Positions 12,881-25,132 of a DNA stretch of 64,000 nucleotides are shown here, piece by piece. Position 1 is the stretch's first letter; the number at the start of each line of letters is the position of its first letter. The position numbers and the translations under genes are program-made. The stretch is from Doryteuthis pealeii (taxonomy: Eukaryota > Mollusca > Cephalopoda > Myopsida > Loliginidae). The DNA is taken from positions 99,858,712 through 99,922,711 of the forward strand of contig CM042141.1 of NCBI GenBank assembly GCA_023376005.1, read 5' to 3'. The notes beneath the pieces are model-generated. The model was not told the DNA's origin, ran no database searches, and saw only the letters and a program-made list of their open reading frames with translations.

Positions 12881-13154
12881 TTTATTTTGTGATGGCAGTT
12901 GATATTTTTATCCACTTTAATACGCTTACTAGGGCCTGCTGCGATGGTCTATACCAGATATTTAAAGCATTTTTTTTTAATTGATAAATAAATGTTTTAA
13001 TAGTTTGTATAACTATTATTACATTACATGGCCATTGACAATTGTTCATTATGTAGTGTGTTTGGGACATTATACAATCTTATATACATGCACATACATT
13101 TTATTTACAAGGTGATTTAAAAAAAAAAGAAAAAGAAAAAAAATTGTATGTATT

Positions 13155-13157
<3 letters not shown>

Positions 13158-13198
<41 letters not shown>

Positions 13199-13224
13199 CA
13201 CATACACACACACACACACACAAA
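13158..13224. repeat. (AT)n-(AC)n microsatellite
   Basis: Alternating TA followed by CACACA, next to the LINE remnant. Confidence 0.95.
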
Positions 13225-13229
13225 GCTGT

Positions 13230-14635
13230 ATCTATTCATGTTTACCTGTAGTTGGGTGACCTATAATAATTTATTTAGAAACTTTGAATTTTGTTTCTGA
13301 TTTACTTATTTATTTGATATTTATGTTTAAAAATATAATCCCATGTCTTAATTTATTTAACTCTTATTTCCTACAAATTTTACCCTAAGGTTTTATAATA
13401 GTTATTTTATGTTTTTCTCTCAAAATTTTACATTGTTAAACTTATTTTTCAACTAAAATATAGTTTTTGAAGAAAAACATTTTCATGCTATAAGTTTTTT
13501 ATTTAAATTATTTATTTTTATTTAAGTTTCCATCATTTTAGTCTGGCTTAAAATTGCAGTAAAGGTAACCCGAAGCCAAACTTTTTTTTTTTTTACCTTA
13601 TTTTTCCAATGCAGGTACCATATGGGGGGGGGGGATCTAAAACTTCTTGTTTCCCAATGATACATGCATCGGAAAAATAAGGTTTAAAAATAGTTTAACT
13701 TGAAGTTACCCTTACTGTGCCTTTAAACTGGACTTTTTCTGTTAAGACTATCTTCAAACCCACCTTTTTTGTATTCGGCAAGGGAAGTAACTCTTTCTTT
13801 ACCGAATACTTTACTTTAAAAAAAAAAATTAAAATGATTTACTTAATATCTATTTTAGAACAAATGTCTAAATTACTTGGATTTAGTGTTGATATCATAT
13901 CTATTATCTATTACTTAATTAATTATTCATATTATATTGTTTTATAAATTCAATTATAAAATTTTCGTTTGACTTTAACTTTAAAAAATAATCTATGAAT
14001 GCTATTCTATGTTCACTAATTCATTTAAATGTGTTTTTAAATTTTTTTTTTTTACATTTTTTATCTAATTATAAAGTTGATAGATTGATATTTGTAGCTT
14101 ATTCTTTGCGTCTTATTAAGAGGTTTTTGTTTTAGTACAAAGGGCATTTTGCAGTCAAAATATAAAAAGTTCACAAAAGTGTATCCAAATGCAAATTATT
14201 CTATATACAATTATATTGATATGTTTTTCATATCTCTATTTATTTTCTTAATAAAGAATATAAAATATTTGATTTATCTTAACTTTTTTTTTAATATCTT
14301 TTTATTTTTAAGATTCTATTTAATTAAAAAAAAAAAAACTTTCTGAAATGCAACCCACATTGCCAGTCTACTTTTAATTAAGGTTTAGTGGGGCAACTTT
14401 TTTAACCTGCTGTAATCTTTTTTTTTGGAGGGGGGGGTTAATTCCATGTCAAGATGGTTCTATATCTGCAATATAATTGCTTAACTTTTTCAACACATAA
14501 CTATCTTGTACGTGAACTTACAAAATTTGCACACACAAAACTGAGTCCTGACTGCAGACATCCTTGCTCAAAGCTATCCCATGATGCTGTGAAGGGACAC
14601 TATATATTAAGATCTTAATGATTTGTTGATAAAAT
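13230..14635. other. AT-rich intergenic stretch, nothing recognised
   Basis: Long A/T-rich sequence with T and A homopolymers. The small open frames here are low in complexity and have no family resemblance. Confidence 0.5.
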
Positions 14636-14639
14636 GGAA

Positions 14640-14830
14640 GTCTGCTTAGCATAATGGTTATTGTTGTAAGAAATAGAATTGGAAACTGGAATTGAAATCC
14701 TGGATGAAATTGTTTACATTTCACTTTGCACTTTCCTTGAGAAAGGCATAGATCCATCTGTTCTTTTAACTACTCACCAGCTATGGGTAGTTAGGCAACC
14801 AGTCTTGGAGAAGGAAAACTGAATTCACAC
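14640..14830 (+). mobile_element. SINE-A copy (partial)
   Basis: The head AGCATAATGGTTATTGTTGT and box-B-like GGAATTGAAATCCTGGATGA are followed by the family body (GTTTACATTTCAC, GGCAACCAGTCTTGGAGAAG). The 3' tail is missing. Confidence 0.75.
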
Positions 14831-15061
14831 CATTGTTTTCCCTTGGATTGTGGGTGTGGCTCCCTACACTATGTGTCTGTTTGTCACGTGATAATTCAGT
14901 CCCTTAAAACTTTCTATTGTCCCTTTGAAGAAACGACATTATTTCAGTTCTGTTCATAGAACAGAATGGAGACAATTACTCTCCAGCTTTCTCACCATGA
15001 AAGTATTTTCTAACTATTTTTCTACCTTCTCATTACACTTTGTTCGTGGAACATATTGTAC

Positions 15062-15498
15062 TGTTGGGATTGTCTGCCGTTTTGCCTGGAAGAGTTATCT
15101 TCCTGCTGGGTGTCCGTGCCGACCACCAGGAAAGTCTGGTATTTAAGTGCGAGGTTCAAACTCTTCTGCCTCTTTTGGTGCTTCTTCTCAACAAACTCAC
15201 ATGTGCTAGACACTGTCTACCCCTTTCTCGGTGGGAGGCAGAAGCCCCCACCTTCACTAGTAAGTGAATTATACGGCATGGACTATCCTTAGTCCTATAT
15301 CTTTAACTCCTATATTTTATATGTACATTTAGGTATCTCTTTTATACCTAAATATTGTATTTCCATTCATGAATGTGTCCTTTTATTATATCTTATTTGT
15401 ATCTTGTATTTAATGTTAATATATTGTTCCATGTGCCGGTAATAAAGTCTATATTGTTATGTTTAACACCTGGTCGGAGTTTGTTCATTTCAACAAGT
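15062..15498 (+). mobile_element. Candidate solo LTR
   Basis: The segment starts TGTTGGGATTGTC and ends ATTTCAACA, giving TGTTG...CAACA termini. It contains an ATTTAAG TATA-like box near 15141 and an AATAAAG polyadenylation-like signal near 15441. No target duplication was found at the ends, so the call is tentative. Confidence 0.3.
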
Positions 15499-15692
15499 TA
15501 TAACATTATTATAACCTTGAATCTTACAGTACAATTAACCGATTTTGGACATATGTATTGTTATTTTCTTGTTACATGTATATATCAAACCTTCATATGT
15601 GCATTGTTCATGGGAGTTGTTTGTTTTTCCTTACCGAATGTTCAGTGTTAATGTATCCATGGATGCACAAATGTATTATAAAGACTTAGTAA

Positions 15693-15938
15693 GGGCCGGT
15701 TTAGCTCAGCTGGTAGAGTGTCTGACTAGGAACCACAAGGCTCTGGGCTCAATACCGGCCCTCATCAACTCAGCATATGAGTAGCACAGGGATCTGTATG
15801 GTAAAGTGAGGAGTTGATGGTAGGTGTGGTGCCCCACCTCAGATGCCAAAACAATCTCCTTGGTCTAGCGCTAGTGAAAAGGAGTTGACTCCCTCCCTGT
15901 CTAACTGATACCAACTTTAGGCCACCCCGATGGCTTAC
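15693..15938 (+). mobile_element. SINE-C, best full copy (tRNA-derived)
   Basis: The head folds like a tRNA: GGCCGGT pairs with ACCGGCC as a 7-bp acceptor-like stem around a TTAGCTCAGCTGGTAGAGT box A and a GGGCTCAATACC box B. The anticodon arm does not form, so this is not a functional tRNA. The body runs to a tail containing GGCCACCCCGATGGCTTACT. Other copies are at 25662, 29178, 40497, 43060 and 59005. Confidence 0.85.
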
Positions 15939-16023
15939 TTATTGGTCATAAACTAATACCCAATATACTTATACTAGTTACTTATAGAGTCCACAGAAAT
16001 CCACAACAAGGGGAGATAAATAG

Positions 16024-16345
16024 TTAGAAATTCCACACCAGATTGGAAAGTTTTGCAGAAATGTTTTGAAAATGATTCCTTACAAACTGCAGTAATTTAT
16101 AAAAATCAAAGTGATCAAGACAAAAACTATCATTATCAAGTTGTGCCAACAGCATGAATCTCCATGACTCTGCCTTGCCACCCATCCCTATTGGCCATTG
16201 CTCCTGGCAGAGCCACTGCACAGCATCCAATATGTGTGCAGAGCTGATCAATGTAGTTTTTAGTTGGCTGATCCACAATGGTGTGTCCATGTATAGGCAG
16301 CGACAGATTTATATATAAATGTGCATTCGTCCAGGCCACCCTATC
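16024..16345 (-). mobile_element. LINE-W 3' fragment
   Basis: The reverse strand gives ALPGAMANRDGWQGRVMEIH, the conserved C-terminus of the LINE-W ORF, preceded by a degraded HGHTIVDQPTKNYI stretch. A further piece at about 16780-16900 (GTGTGATAGGAGGTAAGTGA) belongs to the region immediately upstream. Non-functional. Confidence 0.75.
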
Positions 16346-16994
16346 AGAGGAGTACTCAAGACTTCTTTTATAAATCCTGTAATAATCATAAAATTAGTTT
16401 CATTATTTAAAAAAATAACTGATTTTCTTCAAGCTGGAAAGAATTATATCCCTTTGTATAATACAAACTGAAAAATGTAGTAAACAGTATGATCAAGATA
16501 AATAAAATCAAACATTTTCTTTGGATCCTAGCTTATATATTTTTTCGGTACTCTGCGGAAAACCGTCTCGGCCTCCTGCCTCAGAAAAAAATGTTCTCCG
16601 CAAAGAGTACAATTTTTTCTTTTGATAAAATCAATTTACTTCAATTGTAAAAAAATTCTCATGTACCTAATTTAATTTCTATGTTGAGGCAACTCTTGAG
16701 GGGCCCCCAAACCAGAAATCCCCAGACCCAGGTCTAAATCCGATAGTGTATGTATGTGCCCATAGAAGAATATCTTTTATGAGCTAGTCCTTGCTTCTCC
16801 TGCTCGTCTTGTTTGTGTGATAGGAGGTAAGTGACCGTACAGTTGCTCTTTTGTTCAAGGCAGCGCACACATCATCATTGTACAGTTCCCATCTAGCAAA
16901 CCATACATTATGATTTCTGTATAGAAATGGTGGAGTATTATGAAGGTAGGTTTGTGCAATATCTAAATTTCAGCAATGTCAACTATAAGCTGTA

Positions 16995-17002
16995 GTAATA
17001 AA

Positions 17003-17042
<40 letters not shown>
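16995..17042. repeat. (AT)n microsatellite
   Basis: Alternating TA tract; another (AT)n(AG)n tract lies at 17353-17407. Confidence 0.95.
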
Positions 17043-17045
<3 letters not shown>

Positions 17046-17353
17046 CAGTATTTTTTCTTATAGGCATGTTTGTTGAACTCGACGGACAATTCTTGTCTGA
17101 CGAGTTTCTTTTCTATCCTTTCCAATTGTCTGGCCATCTTTTTTGATGTCGAGGTGGAATTGATGAATGAATCCACAAAAGGTTCTTACACTAGTACTTT
17201 CTGCACTACCTAGTGCTGTTCACAGGTGTGAAGTGGTGAGATGTTTCCATGGTCCTTTTTAAACAAACAGTAGCAGTAGGTATAAGGAGGAGGAGGGGCT
17301 CACAAGTTTATAAGAATGTTATGGGGAATGGTGGGCATTTGAGAATATGTTAG

Positions 17354-17407
<54 letters not shown>

Positions 17408-17674
17408 TTGCATTGTTTTTGTTATGTACATATCAACTTATAACTCCAAAAAGAGCTCATTGAGCATTAAAATCGTATATACACTTTAATATCTTATTAT
17501 AATGGAGATTGTGTGTTTTTCTGTCTGTAACCGAAACTATATTACTAGTCAAGTCACAATTCCCTTAGTTATTTATATCACATTCTCAATGATTTTATTT
17601 TATTTAAACCTTCAATTATTAATAAAATTGTTTTACATTATTAATACTGTTAACCATATCTACATGATATTTTC

Positions 17675-17940
17675 CACGTACCCCACTTGTACGGGTCAGA
17701 CACAAGGCCCTATTTATGTGGGACCACCCACAAGCCGAGACTCATGGAGTGGCAGGTGAAAAATTGCGTCGATCCCGTCGGCATTCCTCCTCAAGGGGGG
17801 CGCCTCAGGCGCTGGGCAATAAACCCAGCCCTGCCCCTTTAAATCAAGGGGGCAGGTGTTGCCTGGGGGGATGGACCCCCTGGGATTGACGCCGTTAATT
17901 ATATCAATGATCCAGAGGCCGAAGCCACTGTTGACCATAT
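17675..17940 (+). repeat. Repeat-P, full-looking GC-rich copy
   Basis: A markedly GC-richer segment beginning near CCCACTTGTACGGGTCAGAC and containing CCACAAGCCGAGACTCATGG, GGGGCGCCTCAGGCGCTGGG and GGGGGGATGGACCCCCTGGG. It recurs reversed at 34600-34847 and partially at 35925-36005. Class unknown; no coding potential. Confidence 0.7.
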
Positions 17941-19097
17941 CTACATACTCATAGCATGCAATTATATTTATATATACAACAAAATAGCGGTTTACAGTTT
18001 AAACGAGAAGGCTAATTTGCATATTGATATTTAAAATTTTATTTTAATAAATATGTGCTTGGTATTATTGATTTCTAATTGTTTGGTTTTATCTTAAGAA
18101 ATATAAACAAAAATCTCGTGGATAAATCTTAAAAGAAATTTATTTACAAGAAGAAATAACTGTAATATTATCCTTTACTTCCTATTTTAACTAAATAGTT
18201 AAATTAGGAAAATTTACCAATGAAAGAGGGGAGTAATGGAAAATGATGGAATAGTTAGTTTCAAAGTTGTTCTATTTTTCGATTATACCCCCTCTGTTGC
18301 AGATCTTTTTATTTGCATTCTTAGTCAGTTTCATTAGCCTTTCTAATTTAATATGATATTTTATTATATCAAAACTTAAATACTTGCACCCGGAGGGTGC
18401 ATATATTTGCTAGTATTTATAATAAGGAAAAGTACAAAATTTTAGTTTTTGATTAAATAATATAATTCAATAATTAAAAATCAAACAATTTGTGGAACTC
18501 TTCACAGTTCTTCATAAGTAGAAAAAGAAATAAACTATTCATAGAACAAGTAAATTTTCATTCAAATTAATATGCAAAATTCTCCATCCTACAAATAAAC
18601 ATTTCTTACATTTTTAGGAGGTAAAAAAGAAAAACTAAACAATTGCATTTTTTATCACTTTAACTCAACAAGCAATTAAGAACTGAATTTAAATTTTTAT
18701 CATGTACAAAAAAACATTTTTAGAAAAATAATATTGTTTTAAAACACTCAGGAGTTTAGGGCTACATTTTTTTTTAATAATTTAAATGTAAACAAAAAAA
18801 AACAATTCCTTATTAAACAAACATTGTCGTACATGAATTCTTAGCGAGTTTTTTTTTAACTTTTTAATTTGATAAATTATTTTCCTATTACTCCCTCGCT
18901 CACTCCCTGGGGTTCCTAAAATCCTTTTAGTCTAATCATGGACCGAGTAGTTCTGCTAGTTTCTTTGTAAATATATTTTTGAATCTATTTTTTTTGTAGA
19001 CGCTTTAAACTTACCTCAACAAAACAATGATTAATGAAAAAAAATTAATGTTTGAATAAATAAATTAAAAAGATAAATTAAAATGTTTAAATAAAAT
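17941..19097 (-). other. 3' flank and presumed 3' UTR of EDEM2
   Basis: AT-rich sequence downstream (on the - strand) of the EDEM2 stop. No other gene or repeat family was recognised. A single polyadenylation site could not be chosen. Confidence 0.4.
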
Positions 19098-19979
19098 TTA
19101 ATCTTCATCCATAACTTCTATTCTCTCTTCAAACATTTCACCCATTACTGAGAGTTTCATGTGGAATGGTTGTGCGGGGCAAGTCATCATGGAATATGGC
19201 ATTCTGAATTCAATTTCAAAGTCACTCAAACTCTTATACAAGTCAACAATATTTGGAGCAGATTCTGAAACAGTTGGCTCCTCAGACGACGTTTCTTGAT
19301 TAGGGTAATCATCAGGCGGACCCATCAAAACAGTCATGTTAATAGTTGGAACAGGGGGTGAGGGTTCACTTTCAGGTACATGCTCACCAATTTCCCTCTC
19401 TTGATTCGTGGTTGTCTGTGAGGACAAATTATATTGTTTGGAACCATTTGAGCTTTCTTTCTCTTGTGTTCTTTCTGACGAAGAATCTTTGGTCTCCGAT
19501 GGATTAGAGGCGTTGGTCTCCCCCGAAGAGGAGGAATTCTTTGATTTCTCTTTTAGATCCTCAACAATCAAAGGTTTTGACTCTTCTTTAGACTTGCTGC
19601 GGCTCTGTTGGCTATCTTCGTCTTTTTTCTTTTTCTCCCACTTCTGTCCTCTGTATTGGTCGACGTCATCCGTGGCCCCAAACAAGGATAACAAGTTCAG
19701 GTTGTCATGGAGATCAAAAAGTATGTCATCGTCCTTTTTTCTGATGGCACTGCAACAGTGGACAGCGGCCGTGTCAATTGGATGACCTTCGGTATTAAAG
19801 ACATATCCGCCTGCATCTATTACACATTCACCATATGTTGTTTGTATTACTTCTCCGTGACTTCCGTTATTGTGAATAAAATGATCAGTATCAAAGAGAA
19901 GGTACATGTATTTTAAGGTTTCAGCCAAGAAGAAGGATTCCATTCGATTCTCAAGTCGATGATCCGTTACATCTTTAAC
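19098..19979 (-). CDS. EDEM2: EDEM2 exon 10 (end of GH47 domain, expanded tail, stop)
   Basis: The acceptor TTATTCAG precedes GTT at 19979. It encodes residues 422-714: [20 protein letters not shown], the N459-G-S sequon conserved in human, NTEGHP and HCC complete the catalytic domain. A polar Ser/Glu/Lys-rich tail with several N-X-S/T sequons follows. The protein closes with the conserved CPAQPF...LSVMGEMF motif and an acidic end. Open frames on the + strand here are antisense shadows. Confidence 0.96.
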   Translation of the reverse strand, partial: VKDVTDHRLENRMESFFLAETLKYMYLLFDTDHFIHNNGSHGEVIQTTYGECVIDAGGYVFNTEGHPIDTAAVHCCSAIRKKDDDILFDLHDNLNLLSLFGATDDVDQYRGQKWEKKKKDEDSQQSRSKSKEESKPLIVEDLKEKSKNSSSSGETNASNPSETKDSSSERTQEKESSNGSKQYNLSSQTTTNQEREIGEHVPESEPSPPVPTINMTVLMGPPDDYPNQETSSEEPTVSESAPNIVDLYKSLSDFEIEFRMPYSMMTCPAQPFHMKLSVMGEMFEERIEVMDED

Positions 19980-20119
19980 CTGAATAAAAATTTAAAAAAT
20001 AGAACATTATACAGATTTGTAAATATTTTATACACTTGAAAACTTTATATCACACAGACACCCAAATGAAAACGATTAATCTACTCACATTTCCATACAC
20101 GCTCTCTCTCTCCTCCCCC

Positions 20120-20152
<33 letters not shown>

Positions 20153-20674
20153 CGTAAGAGAATGTTCAATGTCATCCTTCAAAACCGTTTATCCCAGCGT
20201 TTCATAAATTTCGAACTATTCTAAGAGTGCTAATTTTCCATTCAAAACTTTTAAACAAACTGATCAACAAAAACTATCACAGTCTCCTTATTATTCTGTG
20301 ATAAATTTTACTTTTCCTTATATCAACAAAAGCCCTGAAGAAGATCTACTAAACAGATTGAAACACTGCAGCATTGGCTGAATAAATGTCACTCATTTTA
20401 TTTGAAAAAAAAAACACAGGTTCAAATAAAATGAGTGACATTTATTCAGCCAATGCTGCAGTGTTTCAATCTGCAATTAATCGGTACCTCGATTAATTCA
20501 GTGGATTTAACCCTGAAGATCCTTATAGTAAAACTCGAGTAGGTTTCTATTGTATCCATTTTCTAATAAATTTGCTCTACTTCGTATTGAGCACTTTGTA
20601 TTTGTTATATCGCTGACTTAACCCCTGAATTTTGCACCTCCCAACCATCGTGCCCATATTCACTGGTAAGCCAC

Positions 20675-20724
<50 letters not shown>

Positions 20725-23222
20725 GGAAATGGAAACAAATCCAACAATATGCAGAAAAAATAATTTAAAAAATGAGAATTATGAAGATGATTTATCAATA
20801 TTTGAAAATTTAATCGACATTTAAAATGTTTCAATTACTAAATATATATTAGATATATATCTATAATCTTCATCAGGACATTCAAATATTGCCTGGTGAT
20901 ATGGGCATATTTATTTTCTCGTATCATTTGATAAATACAAAGTTGTGTTGGCATTCCCACATTGTCATAGAAAACCAACAAAGTCTGGTGATATTTGCTG
21001 CTCATCCCACTTATGAGGACACAAAGACATTTTTATGTGGGCCCTAGAAAACCAACCAAGTCTGGTTGTATTGTAAGATTCTGCTGGCATGGCTTAGTGG
21101 TAATGATGCATTTAGGCTAAAAACATTTTTTTTTTTTCTGTTTTAATAGACACAGACTATACTTTAAAAAAACAAATCAATACAACAATTTTTTTTTTTT
21201 ATTAGAATTAATGAATTATTTGTTTTACTAAAATTGTTTTTTAAATTTTTAATAAAACTGATCTTATTGAGATTTTTTGGATATAAGGCGTGTGTTAGAA
21301 GCCCACTTCTATTTATAGACTTGCCGAGTACCATGTGATTAAACTCTTGGCCAATCACTGGCAGTACTCTGCTGCTGATATAATACTTAAACCCAAGAGT
21401 ACTGGCCATAGGTACTCATAACTACTGCGGCTTTCGTGGACGACAGACATAGGATTGGATCACTGGACCTTTAACACTACGCAGGATAGGACTTATTTAC
21501 TTACCAAAGGATTCCATAACTCAGGACTTACTTACTTTAAGCCCTTTTCAACTGGCCAAGGATGGCATTTAAAAAATTAACAGATCTATGTTTAATGTTG
21601 ATTCATTTTTATTTCATTTCTCTATCAATTTTAATGCAATTTCTCTATCAATTTTAATGCAATTTCTCTACCAGTTTTAGATAGAGTTTACCTTCTCCCA
21701 ATTGAGTACATGTGTCTGTGTGTATGTGAATAAATTTCAAATATTTATATAATTTAAAATAAACTTGTATAATTACCGTAGCATAACCGCATCGTGTTTT
21801 GGTAACTTGTTCAATTGATTCAAGCATGTCAATACCAATTTGCAACAAAAAAGGATCCTTGGTTGCTTGGTACAAATACATTGAACTCTCAATCAACTCT
21901 GAAACAAAGATACAACAAAATATATAAGTTTTTTGGAGAATTAATATTTAAGAAGGTATATTGAATTTCAAGGTTACCAACTATCAACCTTCATGGGTTA
22001 TTTAATGCCAAAGCTACCCTTGCAGAAGAACAGTAGTAGTACTATTTAACTCATAGTTGGAAGGATGAGGATTATATGACTAGGTGACACTGGGAAAGTA
22101 GAGTTAAAATCTAAGGAGTTGAGTCCAGGCAGCCCTTCTGGGCAGATGTGTATTCTGTCTCGGCTGCTGCTGCTTCTCAGGTGCACCCGGCAAAAAAGGA
22201 ATCAGGGCAATAAAAGTGTACACAAAAATATGTCTCTGTGTTCATCTCTGATAATCATGAAAATAACAAGAACAAATATGGATCACACAGAGACAACAAT
22301 CAGCAGAAGAAAGGAGATATCCATCCTGATACGAAGATACCCAGCTCAAAAAAGAAAGAACCCCAATAAAAAGATAGAAAATAGAAGTGTAGAATAGAAA
22401 TGGACTGTCCCATTGAATAATAGGAGCTTCTACAGGAAGAACTAAATTATACAAGTTACTTCATTCAATAGTATATAAGAGCCTGGGTTTTTTTTGGAGA
22501 CCAGGGAACTCGTATTTACACTTAATACTGAAAAGTATCTTAGAAGATGAAGACGATAGCAGATATTAGAATAACTTAAGCAACATAACCATACCTATCT
22601 TATATATAATAAAAGTGTATAAATAAATATAATAAAAAGTATTATAAAAAAACATAAAATTATTTTAAAAAATAGAATAAAATAATTAAAATTAGAATTC
22701 TCATAAAATCATAAAAAAGTATTATAATAAAAGTATTATAAATATAATAAAAGTATATAAAGTATGTTTAGCCTTACCAGGTCTGAGTGGGTAGCCCTCA
22801 CGGTTGGTGTGAACATCAGCTTTTGGAATGTTATAAAACTCTGGAACAAATCCAAATTGCTTCCAGACTTGGTGGAAATTGTGGATGGTTTTCATTGCCT
22901 TCTCTGTTTCACCAAGCAAACTCTAAAAAGATTTTAAAAATTTAAATACATTTTGTCAATAATAGAATAATTCTATGATTTTGCACAAGATAGATTATTA
23001 ATGTACTAGAAGTGGCTACCCAGCATCGCCTAGGTAGATGGGGAGGGCACCAAAAAGAAACCTGGTATCTTAATTTATTTACTTTTGAGATTTAAAAATG
23101 CTTGACATTTTCAAGTAGAATTTCAATGCTATTTCTATGTATATTTTAATTTTTAAATATCTTTGGATATAAATCAAATCTTCATAATTTTTGCACAAAA
23201 TGCAAGAACCAGAGATATTCAA

Positions 23223-23262
<40 letters not shown>

Positions 23263-25095
23263 CTTTGTTGTTAATAGTTTTATTTTCATAGTTTCATCGA
23301 GACATACATACACACCAACTGCCCTTTATATATGTATAGATAAATTACAATCAAACTTTTTACAGGTTTCAGTTTGGTGGATATGATTATTATAATTATC
23401 TGTGTATTAAGACATACTATTTTTCCAGAATTTTCAGTCCAAAATTAGGGGTGCGTATTATATATGAGAATTAAATATTAACTTTTTTTTTGGTCATGTT
23501 CATCACCAAAAGTTATATCTATGGTCCAAACTAACTAATGTGTAACAAACACTTCTGTTTTATGCTGCTACAAAGAAATAGCAACTGGCATGTGTGTTTG
23601 TTTATAATTTGTTTCTTCTATTGTGAACTACTAACAATGTCGTATAAAAAAATGGTTAACATGTCATAGAGGAGGTGAGGGTGGAGTTAAAAGAAATAGA
23701 ATAGAAAAAAAGAAAATAATTCACCTGAATTCCTGGCCAATAGGAATCAAGTGAAGTAAACACAGGTAGTGTAATGGAACCTTTCTTCATATTTCCCCAC
23801 ATATACCAATCGTCTCTTTTCAAGTGTTTTTCAACAGATTCTTTACATTCTAGAAAGAAAGAAAAAAATAAAGTTAGTGTCCTAGATGAAAGAAAAGAAA
23901 GAAAAGCCAAATAATTTCTTCATTTGCCCAAATACAGCGTCAAAAATAGTTTGTTTTGTTTTATGGCATATCAACCTCGGTGGGTCATTTAATGCCAACA
24001 AAGTTTTGAAAGATTCATAGCGATAGTTTGGAAGAAAATTTTTTTTTGTAAACAAATTTTCTATTTAACCCATAGATGGGACCCTAACAGGTACCACCAC
24101 TCAGGGTCAGAGTGGACCAGGGAGCAATGGTGATGAAAGGGTGCTCCACATTCCCTAACCTCCAGAACTGGAACCTCACCATTAGTCAGAGTGGACCATG
24201 TAGCAATGGTGATGAAGGGTGCTCTACATTCCCCAAACCTCCGGAACTGGAACCTCACCATCAGTTAGAGTTTGACGTCATACCCAGGACATGAAAACCC
24301 TCAGCCACCACCTTCTAGCACCCATATGATAAAAAGGGTTGGAGCTGGCCTTAAGGGCAATAGAGTCGGGACAATCATATAGGTGCTAGGGCTTGATGTG
24401 ACCAGCTGATTGATCGGAAGAAGCCTCTCCGACCACCCATCTAGCCTAAGTAAGGGCCAAAGCGGATTCTGTCCTTAAGCATCACAGGTTGCCACCCACG
24501 GCCAAACAGGTGGCCCCATTTGAGGGAGGGGGTCTTATTCCTCTGCAGAGGTGCTGTTGGTGTATTCTAAAGCCCCAGTCAACAGGGCTTGAATAGTTTG
24601 TACAATTGCATTAGAAGTGAAACTTACCATTGAACATTGATAATAATTCTGGAGAATTGAACATAATAGACCCTTTGACCAAATATTCCAAATAAGAGTC
24701 CACTCCACCTCCAATACCCATGTCCAGGGCTGTCCATTTGCCAGTTCGGACATCTATATGATTACCAAACTGAAATAAAACAAAAGATAGTTTTGTTATT
24801 AATTAATAAATTGATTTTTTTTATTGTTCAATGTACACACACATATATATGTCTACATATTGATTTGGTTTCTTTGTTTAATGGCATATCAACCTTTATG
24901 GGTTATTTAATGCCAAAGACATCCTTGTAGAAGAACAGTACTAGTACTATTTAATCCATAGCTAGAGGGATGAGGGGTTCATACCTTTCCCAAGGATATT
25001 AGTCTGAAAGTGAATGTAATAGCATGCTAGAGTATGAACTCGATTGCTACAACTTCACAGTCCAGCATGTTAACTACTATGCCACTAGGACTTCC

Positions 25096-25132
<37 letters not shown>

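Noticed and set aside
15693..15765. Functional tRNA gene
   Set aside because: The acceptor stem and boxes look tRNA-like, but the anticodon arm does not pair and the same head heads at least five SINE-C copies.
19408..19785. 125-codon + strand open frame
   Set aside because: Antisense shadow of EDEM2 exon 10, produced by its low-complexity coding sequence.
23400..23470. Possible regulatory element near TTAGGGGTGCGTATTATATA
   Set aside because: Resembles a common dispersed repeat with TACTGTATATACTC ends, pieces of which also occur near 27730 and 33241.
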